Positions 12,401-23,250 of a DNA stretch of 64,000 nucleotides are shown here, piece after piece (positions within the stretch are counted from its first letter, which is position 1; each line of letters opens with the position of its first letter). A model generated the notes under the pieces. It searched no databases. It was not told the DNA's origin and saw only the letters and a program-made list of their open reading frames with translations. The position numbers and the translations under genes are program-made. Source of the stretch: Parus major (taxonomy: Eukaryota; Chordata; Aves; Passeriformes; Paridae). Where the stretch lies: contig NC_031770.1 of assembly GCF_001522545.3 (NCBI RefSeq), positions 1,534,182 to 1,598,181 of the forward strand. Direction: 5' to 3'.

Positions 12401-15400
12401 TTGGCTGGAGCAGCTGCCCAATCACAGAAATTCTGTTTATTACCCAAAGTAGCATCAGGTGGTGGGCAAAGCCTCCCTTTGTAGAAGTCAGGTGGCCACA
12501 ATTAACCCCAACTGTTCACAGCCACCTCTGATGGCCTGAAATGCCCACTTCACAATCACAACTGCATTTAATATAAAAATCAAACCTATTTAATTGCAAA
12601 GATAAAGCTTAATTTAGAACAATCTAAAATATGAACGTTCCCAGATTCAGCATTTGCAGCCACCAATTTATACTGTTTCAATAGCTTTGATTAAAGAGAA
12701 GCAGAAAGAAACAATCTAGCCAAATGCAAACACGTGTGTCCAGCTAAACACAGCTTTAAATCCAACTATTCGGTCTTGGGCAACATTTGTAACCAAAAAA
12801 ATACTTCATAATTCCTCTAAAACCTAAGTAACTCTTCCTTAAGACCCAGACTCTTTAACCATACGTTGAAATAACAAGAAATTTGAGTTCTGGCAGTGCC
12901 ACAAAGCAGAAAAATATAGTAATTACATCAGAACTTATTCAAAGGCAGGAGGTCTACAGAGCCATGCAAATCCTATCATTATGCAGACATTATCCAATTT
13001 AATTTTAGAGATTATACCAATCATAAGATTCCCTTTCACTGATTTGTACAGATGGATTTTTCCCTGCTTTCCCCACAATTAAACAAATTAAGCAGTATTT
13101 AGCTGAGCAACCTTATCATTGCAGAAGAATGTATTTATTAGCAAAATAATCTTTAAAGAATGGAGATGAGATGCTACTGATTTCTTTTGGCATCTCTTCC
13201 CAGCACATTACCTTGTGTGACAAGCCTCTGACATAAGAGTTTACAGTCTGCAAAATAAAAACAAATTGGTGCATAAGATGTCTGATGGGTAAGAGATGAA
13301 AAACAGGGAGCAATGGACTCGGTGTAGCCATTAATAGCTGTAGAATATCTTTTAATTAAAGGGAAAAGGCAATGTGAAGATTCTGAGTCTTGATGTCCTC
13401 CTGACAACCATGCAACAACACTACCACAGCACTGTAATTTTGGTCAATACAGGTATTGCCCAACCATTTCAATTTTTTTCTCATTCAAAACAGAATACAC
13501 AGAGAAAATCAAATTTTCCTGTCTAACAGTGTGGTATTTTAAAGAAAACTTTAGTTTAAAGTGTTCTAAATCCATCCCCCTGAGCAGGCTGAAGGTACCC
13601 CCAGCAGACCTGGCTGAAGCCCACGAAAGAAGGAGCCTCTCTGCCACCAGTGACATTTTTCTCCCCGTTTGTTCCCGTCTGTTCTGAGCTCCAAGCTGCT
13701 TTGCAAGGCCTCACACATGCTCTTTCGTCTGTTTTCCTTGGCACACACAGGGGACACAGAGCGACAGGCATTAAGGAATTTTCTCTCCTGTCAGAAAAGG
13801 GGGGACAGCAGGGTTCAAGGAAAACTGTCACAAACCAGCGCTGACTGGATAAGCAGGAGGATTTTGACAGACTGAGAACATTTTTAACTGGCAACAGGAA
13901 AGTTTATATTTATCTCAGTCTTGTATCTTATTTGAAGACATCTTAACTAACATGCTGTCCCCCAGTTGATGAAGTTGATGACATGATTGCCCTGTTCATT
14001 AAAAAGCTGCCAGTAGAAGCTGGGAGTATCTTCTCAGACACAAAGCAACTCTCCCAGGAAAACCATGGAGGGTCACACTGTTATTCCCAATACTTCTACA
14101 CTAAGAGGGGATATAAAATGCAAAGTATTTTTTCTTTATACATCAGAAAGCAACAAATTGAGACAAACCCATTAAAATCATAGGGGAAAGCAGTAATTTA
14201 AAACCATAAACTCTAACCTAACTTAAAATCTCGTATTTTGACAGCTACAGTTGGCAGCAGATTGATTATTGCCATTTGAAAGACAAAAAACATTCCACTG
14301 AGATAATTTGATTTTCTCAGACTTTGTGAATATTAATAAGGTCATTATTTTATTGCTGTTGTAATAGTTCTTATTGATGGAAAGACCAATTTAAAAAGCC
14401 ATCCACCAAGTATGTGTCATCTGTCTGGAGTGCAGGATCTCAGTGCTGGCTGCCCTAAAAACTGAGACTGCAGAATAAGTAGAAAATATTATGCAGTGTT
14501 TCCAAAGCATACACAGGAGGAATTTCTATTTTAGATCATACACAAAGAAATTTTTTGAAAAACTGCATTAAAACATCACTTTTCTACTGAGGTCTCACAG
14601 TTCACAATTTTTACTTGGCAATAATAGATCTTTTTTTTAAAAAAATTTCATTTCTAAAGCAGCTTGATAGTTACACAATTTACCTCCTACTTTATGTAGA
14701 AGCATTTCTGAATATCTCAAGACAATCTACCTGTAAGATTCAAGTTGCTTTCCATTTTCTAGCCAATAAATGACCAAGAACTATTTCCTTGCCTCCAAAC
14801 TAGACCCCAAAGGACATTCTCAGATTGAATTATGCTTCGCTAATTTTTCTATCTGACTTTGGTAGTTACTATAGAAACCTGCCAGCACAAATAAAAGAAA
14901 AAAAGAAGCTTCTGTCAAAATATTAACAGAAAATAAAGAAAAAGAACTCCAGCACACCAAGTGCTCCAGTTGAAGGTTAACCACCCTTTGTTCCTTCCCA
15001 GCACACAAAGGCCAGGCGGATCAGAGAGCCATCAAGCAGCTGGGTGTGGCAGAATGGACATGGAAACAGGCACACAAAGCCTCAAAATCCCCCCAAAAAA
15101 TTGTGTGGCCACCATCAGAGCCCCCCAGAATTCCAGCAGCACGGAAACACTGGGCTCCAGGGTTAAGAAGACTGATGCCTAAGTGCCTCCTGCTAAGTAG
15201 CCAGGCTCTTGGACTGAGTGCTCTCCAAAGCACTGCAGGAAGAGGAAGGAAAATGAAAACATCTGCTTTCCCAGCAAATTCGAAAAAACCTCTGACTGGG
15301 AGTCTGAACACTCCCCTCAACTTCCTGTGAGTGCTGCTGTTTGTGGTTATCTGTGAGATAAGAAAGAGGTTTTGTGGCCACCAGTGGTGATGCAACAAGG

Positions 15401-18400
15401 TGGACAAGGCAGTGGTCACTCCATAGCCATGTCCCAAGCTTCCTTAAGTACAGGCTGGGAAGATGGGGAAAGAGGGCAAACAAACTGTGGCTCCTCACTG
15501 TCTTCTAACTTGTGGTTTGTAGGATTTCACCTCCAAGGGGAAAACTCCCAGTGCAATTCAAAACTTCCCTGAGGGCTCCATCATTATAGGGCAGGAGGAA
15601 GCAGTGTGGTTTTATCCTGGAAAGCAGGGATACACACATAAAACAAACATACCATCCAACTCGGCAGGACTATCCTTGCACTTCTGCTTACCAGAAGCCA
15701 GGGCTGTTTGGCTTCTGAAGCTCTTATACCAGCTCAGTTACAGAAACAGGCCCCAGTGCTAGACACTGCACATGACAATGAATACAACAAGCTTTTGTTG
15801 AGCTCACCAAGATGGGAACACTGAAATATGAAAATGAAGGTTTACTATACCAGCCAAATTGCTGATTATTCTCCGCTTTACAACAGAATAAAAAAAACCA
15901 CATTCCATGTTAGATAATCCAGGTTCTGAACACCTCCCTTAGAGCTTTGCTGACTATACTTGGGAAGAGAAAGTGTCTCTCACCTCAGAGAAACACTGAA
16001 GATCAGTGGGTATATATTTTATTAAATGAAGGGTGTAAATGAAAGTCACCAGTGATAGCATTCAAGGACAGCTCTGCTTTTCCAAGTCATGCTGCATCCC
16101 GTCCTTAAAATGCACACAACTCCTCTGGAGCAGCCCATGCAGACACAGCAGCACAACAGAGAAAAATCTGAGGAGCAAATGTGCTGGTTTAGAATTAGTC
16201 TAAAATGCAAATGCAGGATGTGCAGGGTAAAAGGTTCACTCGCTGGGGTGAGCAGAAGCAAGTATAGATCTGCATTTATTCAGCACCTCCTGCGGCTGGG
16301 CTCAGCCAGGCCAGGGACAGCTCCAGGCAGCTCTGCTGACCTCTGCTTGACACTGTCTGGCAAACCTTCCTGAAACCTCTCCTCAGCATGGATGAATTAA
16401 AGAAAAAAATCCCATATAATCACATGGAAAAGCAAGACTAATTAATAAACTGGCCCCTCACAACGTTTGCATATGTATTTAACCCAGGTCAGCTGAAGGC
16501 AACAGACACACAAGGAAACATCTTTATTCTCTCTGCATGCTGGCCTAGGGCCAGTCTGGTGGATTTTGTGTCCAGGCTTCTGGTAAGTGCAGTTTATCTT
16601 CAAAACACACCAACCTCTTCCAGGAAAGTGATATATGACCCTCCTTTTGCTGCAGAATCTAGAGCTTGAAGAAGAAAAGTGGTATCTACTCATTGTAGTA
16701 CACTAGTTATGCTTACTTTGGGCAGCTAGCCAAAAAAAAGGGGATATTACTTTGGCCTTGTATAACTACCCCAAACTGACTTTTTTTTGTTTGCACCCTA
16801 TGTAAATTCAGGTAACCAAAAGATTTAAGCAGAGCTGTAGTTTCTGCTACTAACAAAACAGCAAGCACAAACCCCCCAGTAATTGTTCAGGAGAGCCCAA
16901 GTTTGACTGCAGAGCTCCTGCTTGTTTTCTCCTCCTGCAAATATTTATATTAGCTCTTCACAAGGTAGGCTGCTGTTACCCTGCCAGAGACTTGCATTAC
17001 ATATAATTATGTCACAATGATACCGAATACTCTTAAGTGTGCAACCCAAAGCAATTACAAAGGTTGTCTTTGTAAAAAACACCTCCATATATACATAAAA
17101 TCCATTTCAATGGGCCATCAAGCAGGCAATACATTTTTGCTATTGTTCCACTGACAAAAGGCAGCACCACGGCCAATTGTTGCAGATAAAAGAAACCCTA
17201 CTATTCTCTGCATACTTGCTACAGGTCATACTCTACTCCTGGAAACAGAATTTCAAAGTTTTTTGCCTCAAATCCTCATAGATCAAAAACATAAAGAGGT
17301 TTTTTTTCCCAAATTTCTAGATGGTGAATTGTAATTCTTCAGTTACACCTTAAATTCAAACAGCAGAGCTCAAAGTAAGTGAAACCACAACTCTGCAGAG
17401 AGCAAACCACAGGGCCATGTGGCTGTCCCTGCCATGGTCACCCTGCCACCAGTTGCAGGCAGCAAATTCATTTTGCCAGTCTCCCAGAACGACTGAGAGT
17501 GAACTCATTTGAAGCCAAGTCAAATATCTTAACCCAGAGAGTTTTAACACCCTCTGCTAAATGTAAAGTTAACAAATATTTGATGTTTAAATGGATATTT
17601 AAGATGATGGAAACTAAGTGCTCCTGTATCTGAGAAGGCCGAAGTACTCATGAGATAACCTGGCAATGCTTTTATCAGCATAATTTGTTCTCATCTAGGA
17701 GTTTCAAGTACAGAGCTTCTAATATTTCAACTCATCATTAGATGAGCATTGTGTTACAACACCTTGTCTTTGGAAACCAGGCCTCCCCCAGATGCCAGTC
17801 CTTACTTCAGAGCCCTAAATTAATCATCACTGACAAATTAAAATAACTCTTTGATGCCACTTCTCAGCTGTACTACGCAATTCTCACAGTTAGGTCTCTA
17901 AAACAGAACTATTTCAGGAATTACTGTGCTCTTTTTGCCTTATCCTTCAGGGGTCAAAGAGAAAAAAACAAACAAATCCCTTCCAGAAAGCACACTTTCA
18001 TCCCTCCTTTTCAAAGCAACATGATTTGGTAGATCCTATTTCTTCCATTCAGTTCTGTTTAAACCATCCAGAGCTCCACTCAAGAGAACACGCCTAGAAA
18101 AAATTCTGTTCATCCATCATATAGAATCCCTCCTCTCCAGTCTGTTGCAGGCTTTTGTCATCATCTGCCCTCCAAATGGTGGAAACAAAAAAAAAATTAA
18201 TCTCCTTGGCATATTGCTACACAGAGAGCTTCCAGAAGAACAAAACAAAGTAGGCTTCGTTAAAGACAACAGCACAAGTAACTATAAAGTCCTGTCACAC
18301 ATGCAAATAAAATGCATTGTGAAACTTCCCCTGAAAAAAAACAAATCCAGGTTTTAAAAAGCCTCTTTAAAAATTATTGTTCCAGATTTTTTAAATTAGA

Positions 18401-19743
18401 TCTTAAGTATCATGCCCCTCCATACTGTGGTGTTTAGTTATTACTGAAATCCTGCATCTTTACAACATACCAACACCACAACAGCAATGAAGATAAGCAC
18501 ACACCGTGATGATCTCAAGGCACTTGAATTTGTTCCTTTTCACTGTTTTAGTGGCCTCAAGTCAGCTCTTGTACTTTGAATTAAGAAGTGGAGCCAAAGC
18601 ACACTCGCAATCCGCATGCAAGGCATTAGTCACGCGGGTCAGCTCCCGGATTAGACCCGAGAAGGGCCCTGGCGCTCGGGCAGCACCAGCAATTGTTGGG
18701 GGGTGACGCCCTCCGCTCCACAGCCCTGTGCTCCGGCGAACCCCCACATTACGGGGCGACGCCTTGGAGAAGCCCCAGGTGACAGCCGTGGCTAAACCGC
18801 GGCCATCCAGGACGCGAGGCTGACATTCTTCTCCAGGACTGCCACACCTAAAGCAGCGAGCCTGGTCGCCCTTTGTGCTAGCACACATTCCTCCCTAGGT
18901 CACCGGTTCCCTCCCGGGGGCTCAGCCCCGCAGTCCGCGGCCGGGGCGCGGCGTCCCCACGCAGGCTGCGGGCCGCAGGGTTGTGCCGGCCAGGTGGAGG
19001 GCCGGCGGCTCCGCAGTCCATCGCCTCGCCCCTCCCTCCAGGCGCTGTGTTAAACATGAGTAAGATTACAAGTATCTTATGTTTCCCTCCTCCTCCGCGC
19101 TCCCACACCCAAACCCGCAGTGCCGGGCCGCCCCGGGGAGAACCGTGCCCGGGACAATGCGGCGAGGGAGGGCTCTGCGCCGGGAGAGAACCGGCCGGAG
19201 CCTCGAGGACGTCGCGGCCGGCCCCTCGGGATCTGCCGGTACCCCGGGCAGGGCCGTCCCCAGGGGGCTCAGTCGGTACCTCGGACACGGCCGGTCTCTC
19301 TGGCCTCGGCCGGTAGCCCGGGCTCGCCCCCCGCTCCCCCCGCGACGCGGCCGTTGCCAGGCGGCGGCGGCGGCGGCCTCGCCCCCGGGCGGCCCATGTG
19401 CGAGGCGGCGGCCGGGGCGGCGCTTCCCCCTCCCGCCATTAGCATAACACAGAGGGGAGGAGGAGGGAAAGAGAAGAAATTACAATAAAAAAAAAATTAG
19501 AAAAAAAGAAAGAAAGGGGAGGGGGAGCGCTTTCTCCAGCATGAGCTGCGGCGGGGCCGCGGGGAGCGGGGCCGCGCCCGAGCGCGGCTGAGGGGAGGGA
19601 GCGATGCCGCAGGAGGCGGCCGAGGGCCGGCAGACAAAGGGAACCTCCCGGCGGGGCAGCGGGGCTCGAGAACCGGGGCGGCTCGGTCGGAGGCTCTCCC
19701 GGACGGCCGCCGCCCTCCCCGGGCCCGGGGCGGGAGCACTCAC
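6465..19743 (-). other. RTN4 intron 1 (about 13.3 kb)
   Basis: Long intron from the GTGAGT donor at 19743 to the CAG acceptor at 6465. It is mostly AT-rich, with no convincing exon, transposon or RNA gene that I can recognise. A somewhat GC-richer island at about 8.08-8.58 kb has a 166-codon open frame on the minus strand with no conserved look. Runs of A or T occur at several places (for example near 9213, 9750 and 14630). The right-hand 1.15 kb belongs to the CpG island. Confidence 0.85.
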
Positions 19744-20194
19744 CAGCTGAGCCAGAGGAGGACCCTCTGCTCCGGGGGGCAACAGCAGGCTCGGGCTTGG
19801 GCGGCTGGGGCTGCGCGGGCCGGGCGGGGGCCGGGGGCTGCTCCTGCGCGGGGGACGGCGTGGTGGCGGAGGAGGAGGAAGAGGACACAGCTCCCCGAGG
19901 GCTCCAGTCGGGCTGCGGCGGCTCCGGAGCAGCGGGGCGGGGCGGCTCGGTGGGGCCACCGAGGTCCAGCAGCTGCGGCGGCCGCTCCTGCGGGGCTGCG
20001 GCGGGAGCCGGGGCAGGCTTCCTCTCCATCACCTCCAGCTGCTCGTCGAAGTCTTCGTCCTCGTCTTCCTCTTCCTCCTCTTCCTCCTCCTCCTTCTCGT
20101 CGTCGAGCACGAACTGGTAGTTAAACTGTGGCTGCTGCGGCCGGGCTGGCCCGGAGGAGGAGGAGACCAGGGGTGACTGGTCCAGCTCGTCCAT
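19744..20194 (-). CDS. RTN4: RTN4 (Nogo) coding exon 1, N-terminal region
   Basis: First coding exon of reticulon-4, an endoplasmic-reticulum membrane-shaping protein whose long isoform Nogo-A also inhibits neurite growth. The start is the ATG at 20194 because the protein from there opens MDELDQSPLVSSSS, nearly the mammalian RTN4 N-terminus (MEDLDQSPLVSSS). The 228 in-frame bases upstream encode GC-rich, Pro/Ala-rich sequence typical of an untranslated CpG island. Seen along the 150 complete codons: an FNYQFV block (residues 24-29), an acidic Glu/Asp run (about 31-51), the motif LEVMERKPAP (about 53-62), then a disordered Pro/Ala/Ser-rich stretch ending SRGSSSGSA. The exon ends CTG|GTGAGT, a canonical donor at 19743/19744, leaving one base (G) of a split Asp codon completed by exon 2. 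There is no signal peptide or membrane segment, as expected for this cytosolic N-terminus. The open frame that runs on to 19439 is intron read-through. Confidence 0.96.
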
Positions 20195-20430
20195 GGTGCC
20201 TGGAGCGGGCGGAACAATGAGCGGTGCGGGTGCGGGGGGAGGCGCGGGCTGCGCTGCCGCCACCGCTGCGGGACCCGCACTCCACGCCCTGTGAGTCACC
20301 GCCCGGGAGGCGCGGGCGCGTCCGCCCCGCCCCCCGCCCGGAGCGGCGGCGGCGCCGGCCAATGGGAGCGGGAGAGAACGAGGAGCAGCCAATGAGAGGC
20401 GGGATCGGGCGTGGCCCCTCATGAATATGC
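20195..20430 (-). promoter_or_regulatory. RTN4: RTN4 proximal promoter and 5' UTR
   Basis: This very GC-rich stretch lies directly upstream of the RTN4 start codon. Seen: two CCAAT boxes at 20359-20363 and 20389-20393, exactly 30 bp apart and inverted relative to the gene; a GGGCGTGGC Sp/KLF-type box at 20407-20415; and an AP-1-like TGAGTCA at 20292-20298. There is no good TATA box. A TATA-less, CpG-island promoter with paired NF-Y sites is the usual arrangement for a broadly expressed gene. From the CCAAT spacing I infer initiation around 20,260-20,310, giving a 5' UTR of roughly 70-120 bases; the exact start cannot be read from the sequence. Confidence 0.7.
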
Positions 20431-21083
20431 ATCAGGTGGGGCAGGCCCGAGGGCTGGCGGAGCGGGGCTGAGAAGTCGAGTAAAGTTCAGCGCGGAGAAA
20501 CGCGGGTGGGGCGGCGAAGGAGACGGGCACGGCCCGGGGACCCTCCATCCCCCCGTGACAGACAGCCTGAGAGCGGTGGCGTGATTCACCGCTCTCCTCT
20601 GCCAGGGCTGAGTCATTCTCTCTCGTTTTTGTTGTTTTAAACAGCGATCTCCATAAAGAGAAGGGGATGGCCGGGCTCCCGGGTACGGATGGCGCAGGGC
20701 ACCGCTCCGCCCTAGGCCGGCTTCTCTCACCCGGGATGTGACCGAAGGATCCCGAGGCATCCTGGGCTCCTCCGCACTGCGGGGCCGGGGAAGGGTGAGG
20801 CGCCGTCCCCATCCCGATGCTGTTCCTTGGGCATCGCGCCGATCACCGCAGGCACATCCCCCTGGGGCGGGAAGTGGAGTCAGCCAGCGCCTTCCTCCCA
20901 TGGGAATGGAAGTTTTAACCAAAACATGATGCAAAAACCTTCCCGAGTCTGAAAAAAGAAACAGAGGGGAGACACTGTCAGAAGAGACAAACTTGTTTAA
21001 CCACCCGTGCTAGTGTAAAGGCAGCCCCATGAACAGATCTCAGCATCTCTTTAGAGTATGAATTTAAATCGTGCAACTTCTGC

Positions 21084-21426
21084 GGGAAAGAATGGAAAGG
21101 AAAAGTGAAAGGAGAAAAATAAAGGGAAAAAGGAGAAAGGAAAGGGAAGAGGAAAAGAGGGTAAAAGGAGGAAAGGGAAGAGGAAAGAAAGGGGGGTAAA
21201 GGGAGGAAAGAGGAAACAAAAAAGGAAGGAAAGGGGTAAAAGGAAGAAGGAAAGAGGGAAAGGAAGAAGAGGGAGAAATGAAAGGAAAAAGGAATAAGAG
21301 AAAGGAAAGAGGAGAAAGAAAAGAGGGAAGGAAAAGGGAAGACAAAATGTAAGAAAAGAAGAGGAAAGGGGGGAAAAAGAGGAATGGAAAGAGATAAGGA
21401 AAGAGGAGAGGGAAAGCAGAAGAAAA
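21084..21426 (+). repeat. Polypurine (GGAAA/GGGAAA)-rich low-complexity tract
   Basis: About 340 bp of almost pure A and G on the plus strand, built from irregular GGAAA, GGGAAAA and GAGGAAA units. It sits roughly 0.9-1.2 kb upstream of the RTN4 start codon, just outside the CpG island. Because the opposite strand is C/T only, it yields an artefactual Ser/Phe/Leu/Pro reading frame on the minus strand. Such tracts can form intramolecular triplexes and are often length-variable. Confidence 0.9.
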
Positions 21427-23213
21427 CTTGGCACCTGCCTCGTGTTAGATTCTAGTGTGGTCTCCAGCTTTCTGCTCAGGGATGGAACATTGGCCAAAGC
21501 CCTTAGGGTAACACTTAATTTAACTAAAATAGCATCTATTTGGATGCAATTCCACCCACACAGCTGCCTCAATACGACCAAAAGGCCTTATAAGTCTATA
21601 TTTAACACTACTCCAACATTATTATGGGTTTTTAACCCACAGATGATTTATTCTCCCACATATACCCGTATAAAGAGATTAGTTCGTGGAAACACTCAGA
21701 GCAAGCAGCTGCCAGTTCAGTGAGCCAGGAGAAGTTAAGGAAAAGCAGCAGCTCTCCTGGTACCTCCCTTCTGCCGTGTAGGGTGCAGTGGATGCTGAGA
21801 TGGACGTTCTGTGAGCTGGCCCATTGAGCAGGGACTGCCAGCCTGGAGCAGGAGAAGCTCCCGAGAGGGATCAGTTCAGTTCTCCTGAGCATGCAGGAGG
21901 AAGCAGGAGGATCCGAGGGGCAGCTGCAGCTCACACTGCAGAGGGAAGAGTTTCTGGCTGGAAACTGGGGCTCAGTCATCTTCAGTCACTGTCTGAAAAA
22001 TGGGATGGCAACAAGTGAATGAGGGGCTCCGAGGGGTCCCAGCACTGAGTCTCTCCTGCCTCTGGAAAACATATCCTGTTCTTTGCTTGAGCAGGCTGAA
22101 CTCAAATATTTGTTGCTGCTATTGATATTGGGAAGGCCATTATAAGATATCCCTTATTCTAAATAACCAAAGACCTTCCAGACCTAATTTGCTCAAGGCC
22201 AAGGTACATCCTTTTACCACTTTTAAATTGTTCTTTTCTCTGAATTTTAATTCCTAACATGCTTTGCCCAGCCCTTGCTTTCCAAAGCTAACGCTGGAGA
22301 AACCGTGCTGTCACCCTCCCCCTGCTCCTCCAAGCAGCTTTTCCCTGCACCCAGTCCAGATCAGGCACAGGAAATTCCAGATGAGATTTTTTTTTTCCTC
22401 AAGAATGTACAAAGACATCAATATTCCCTATCACTACCAGAAATTACCAGAACAAATGTGCAAAGTATTTTTATAAACACAGTGATGGCAACATTGTTAT
22501 TCTGATGGAGATAAATGTTTCAAGCAGGTGAATAATTTTACAAACTGTGAGGTCTTTAGATGCCATTTTTTGCCCCCAAGATTTTGGGTCTTCATTGACA
22601 AATTATTCATTTATATTTTTAAGTCAGCCCCTTTTACAGTGATATAAGGGATGCTACAGCAGTAGCAGAATGGAGGCAAATAAAAGGCTTTGATTGAATA
22701 AGGTCTTTATAATTTCACCAGAAAATCTGCTTTTTGTATCTCTTGGTTAAACAAGAAAATGGATTTTAAAAATTCCATTATAATATAACCTAAGGCAACA
22801 AGGTACCTTTAAAAATTTGTCAAATTCTGAGTATAGACATGGTGATAAAACTAATTTTAACATACTTAACCACGGGGACTTTTGGTCATGTACAAGAAGG
22901 AAAAATCTATATATAATTTGGCTGATTTTATCAGAATACTTGGAAGAGTATCTATCATCAATTAAGAACAAATGAAAGGGGTTTTATTTAGAGACAGGAA
23001 GTGACTAAAGATCTTGGAGAGAAACAGGAAGGGAGTTCCAGATTCCCTGAGCAAGTCAAATTAACAAGCGAGAGGAAAACAGCTCTGTAGTACTGAAACT
23101 GTATTGCAAAACAGCCTGGGTTTTAGCTCTTTAGAAAAGTATTTTACAATTCTGCTGGGAAGATTGTCAACAAATAGGAGTATTTTGCAGATATTCACCG
23201 ATTCAATTTCCTT

Positions 23214-23250
23214 AAAACTTAGTGAAAACTAAGTTTTCAGGAAAACTTAG
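23214..23250. repeat. 9-bp inverted repeat with a third direct copy
   Basis: AAAACTTAG (23214-23222), its complement CTAAGTTTT (23229-23237) after a 6-base loop, and a further direct AAAACTTAG at 23242-23250. Confidence 0.8.

Larger units (their letters stand above)
18590..20900. promoter_or_regulatory. CpG island spanning RTN4 exon 1
   Basis: Base composition changes abruptly from the AT-rich intron (left of about 18.59 kb) to dense G+C with frequent CpG, and back to ordinary sequence at about 20.9 kb. The island covers the 3' part of the intergenic flank, the promoter, exon 1 and about 1.15 kb of intron 1. The intronic extension is long enough to hold a second initiation region; alternative first exons of RTN4 are known in mammals, but I see no specific one here. 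A second AP-1-like TGAGTCA sits at 20609-20615. Long open frames on both strands inside the island are GC-composition artefacts. Confidence 0.85.

Noticed and set aside
15021..15437. 138-codon minus-strand and overlapping plus-strand frames in intron 1
   Set aside because: Both strands are open over the same stretch with no recognisable family; splice signals do not support an exon.
19079..19959. Several 100-160-codon frames around exon 1 on both strands
   Set aside because: Stop codons are rare in CpG-island DNA; products are Pro/Arg/Ala/Gly-rich and only the MDELDQ frame matches a known protein.
21051..21581. 176-codon minus-strand open frame rich in Ser, Phe, Leu and Pro
   Set aside because: Direct consequence of the polypurine tract; low-complexity product with no splice or start support.
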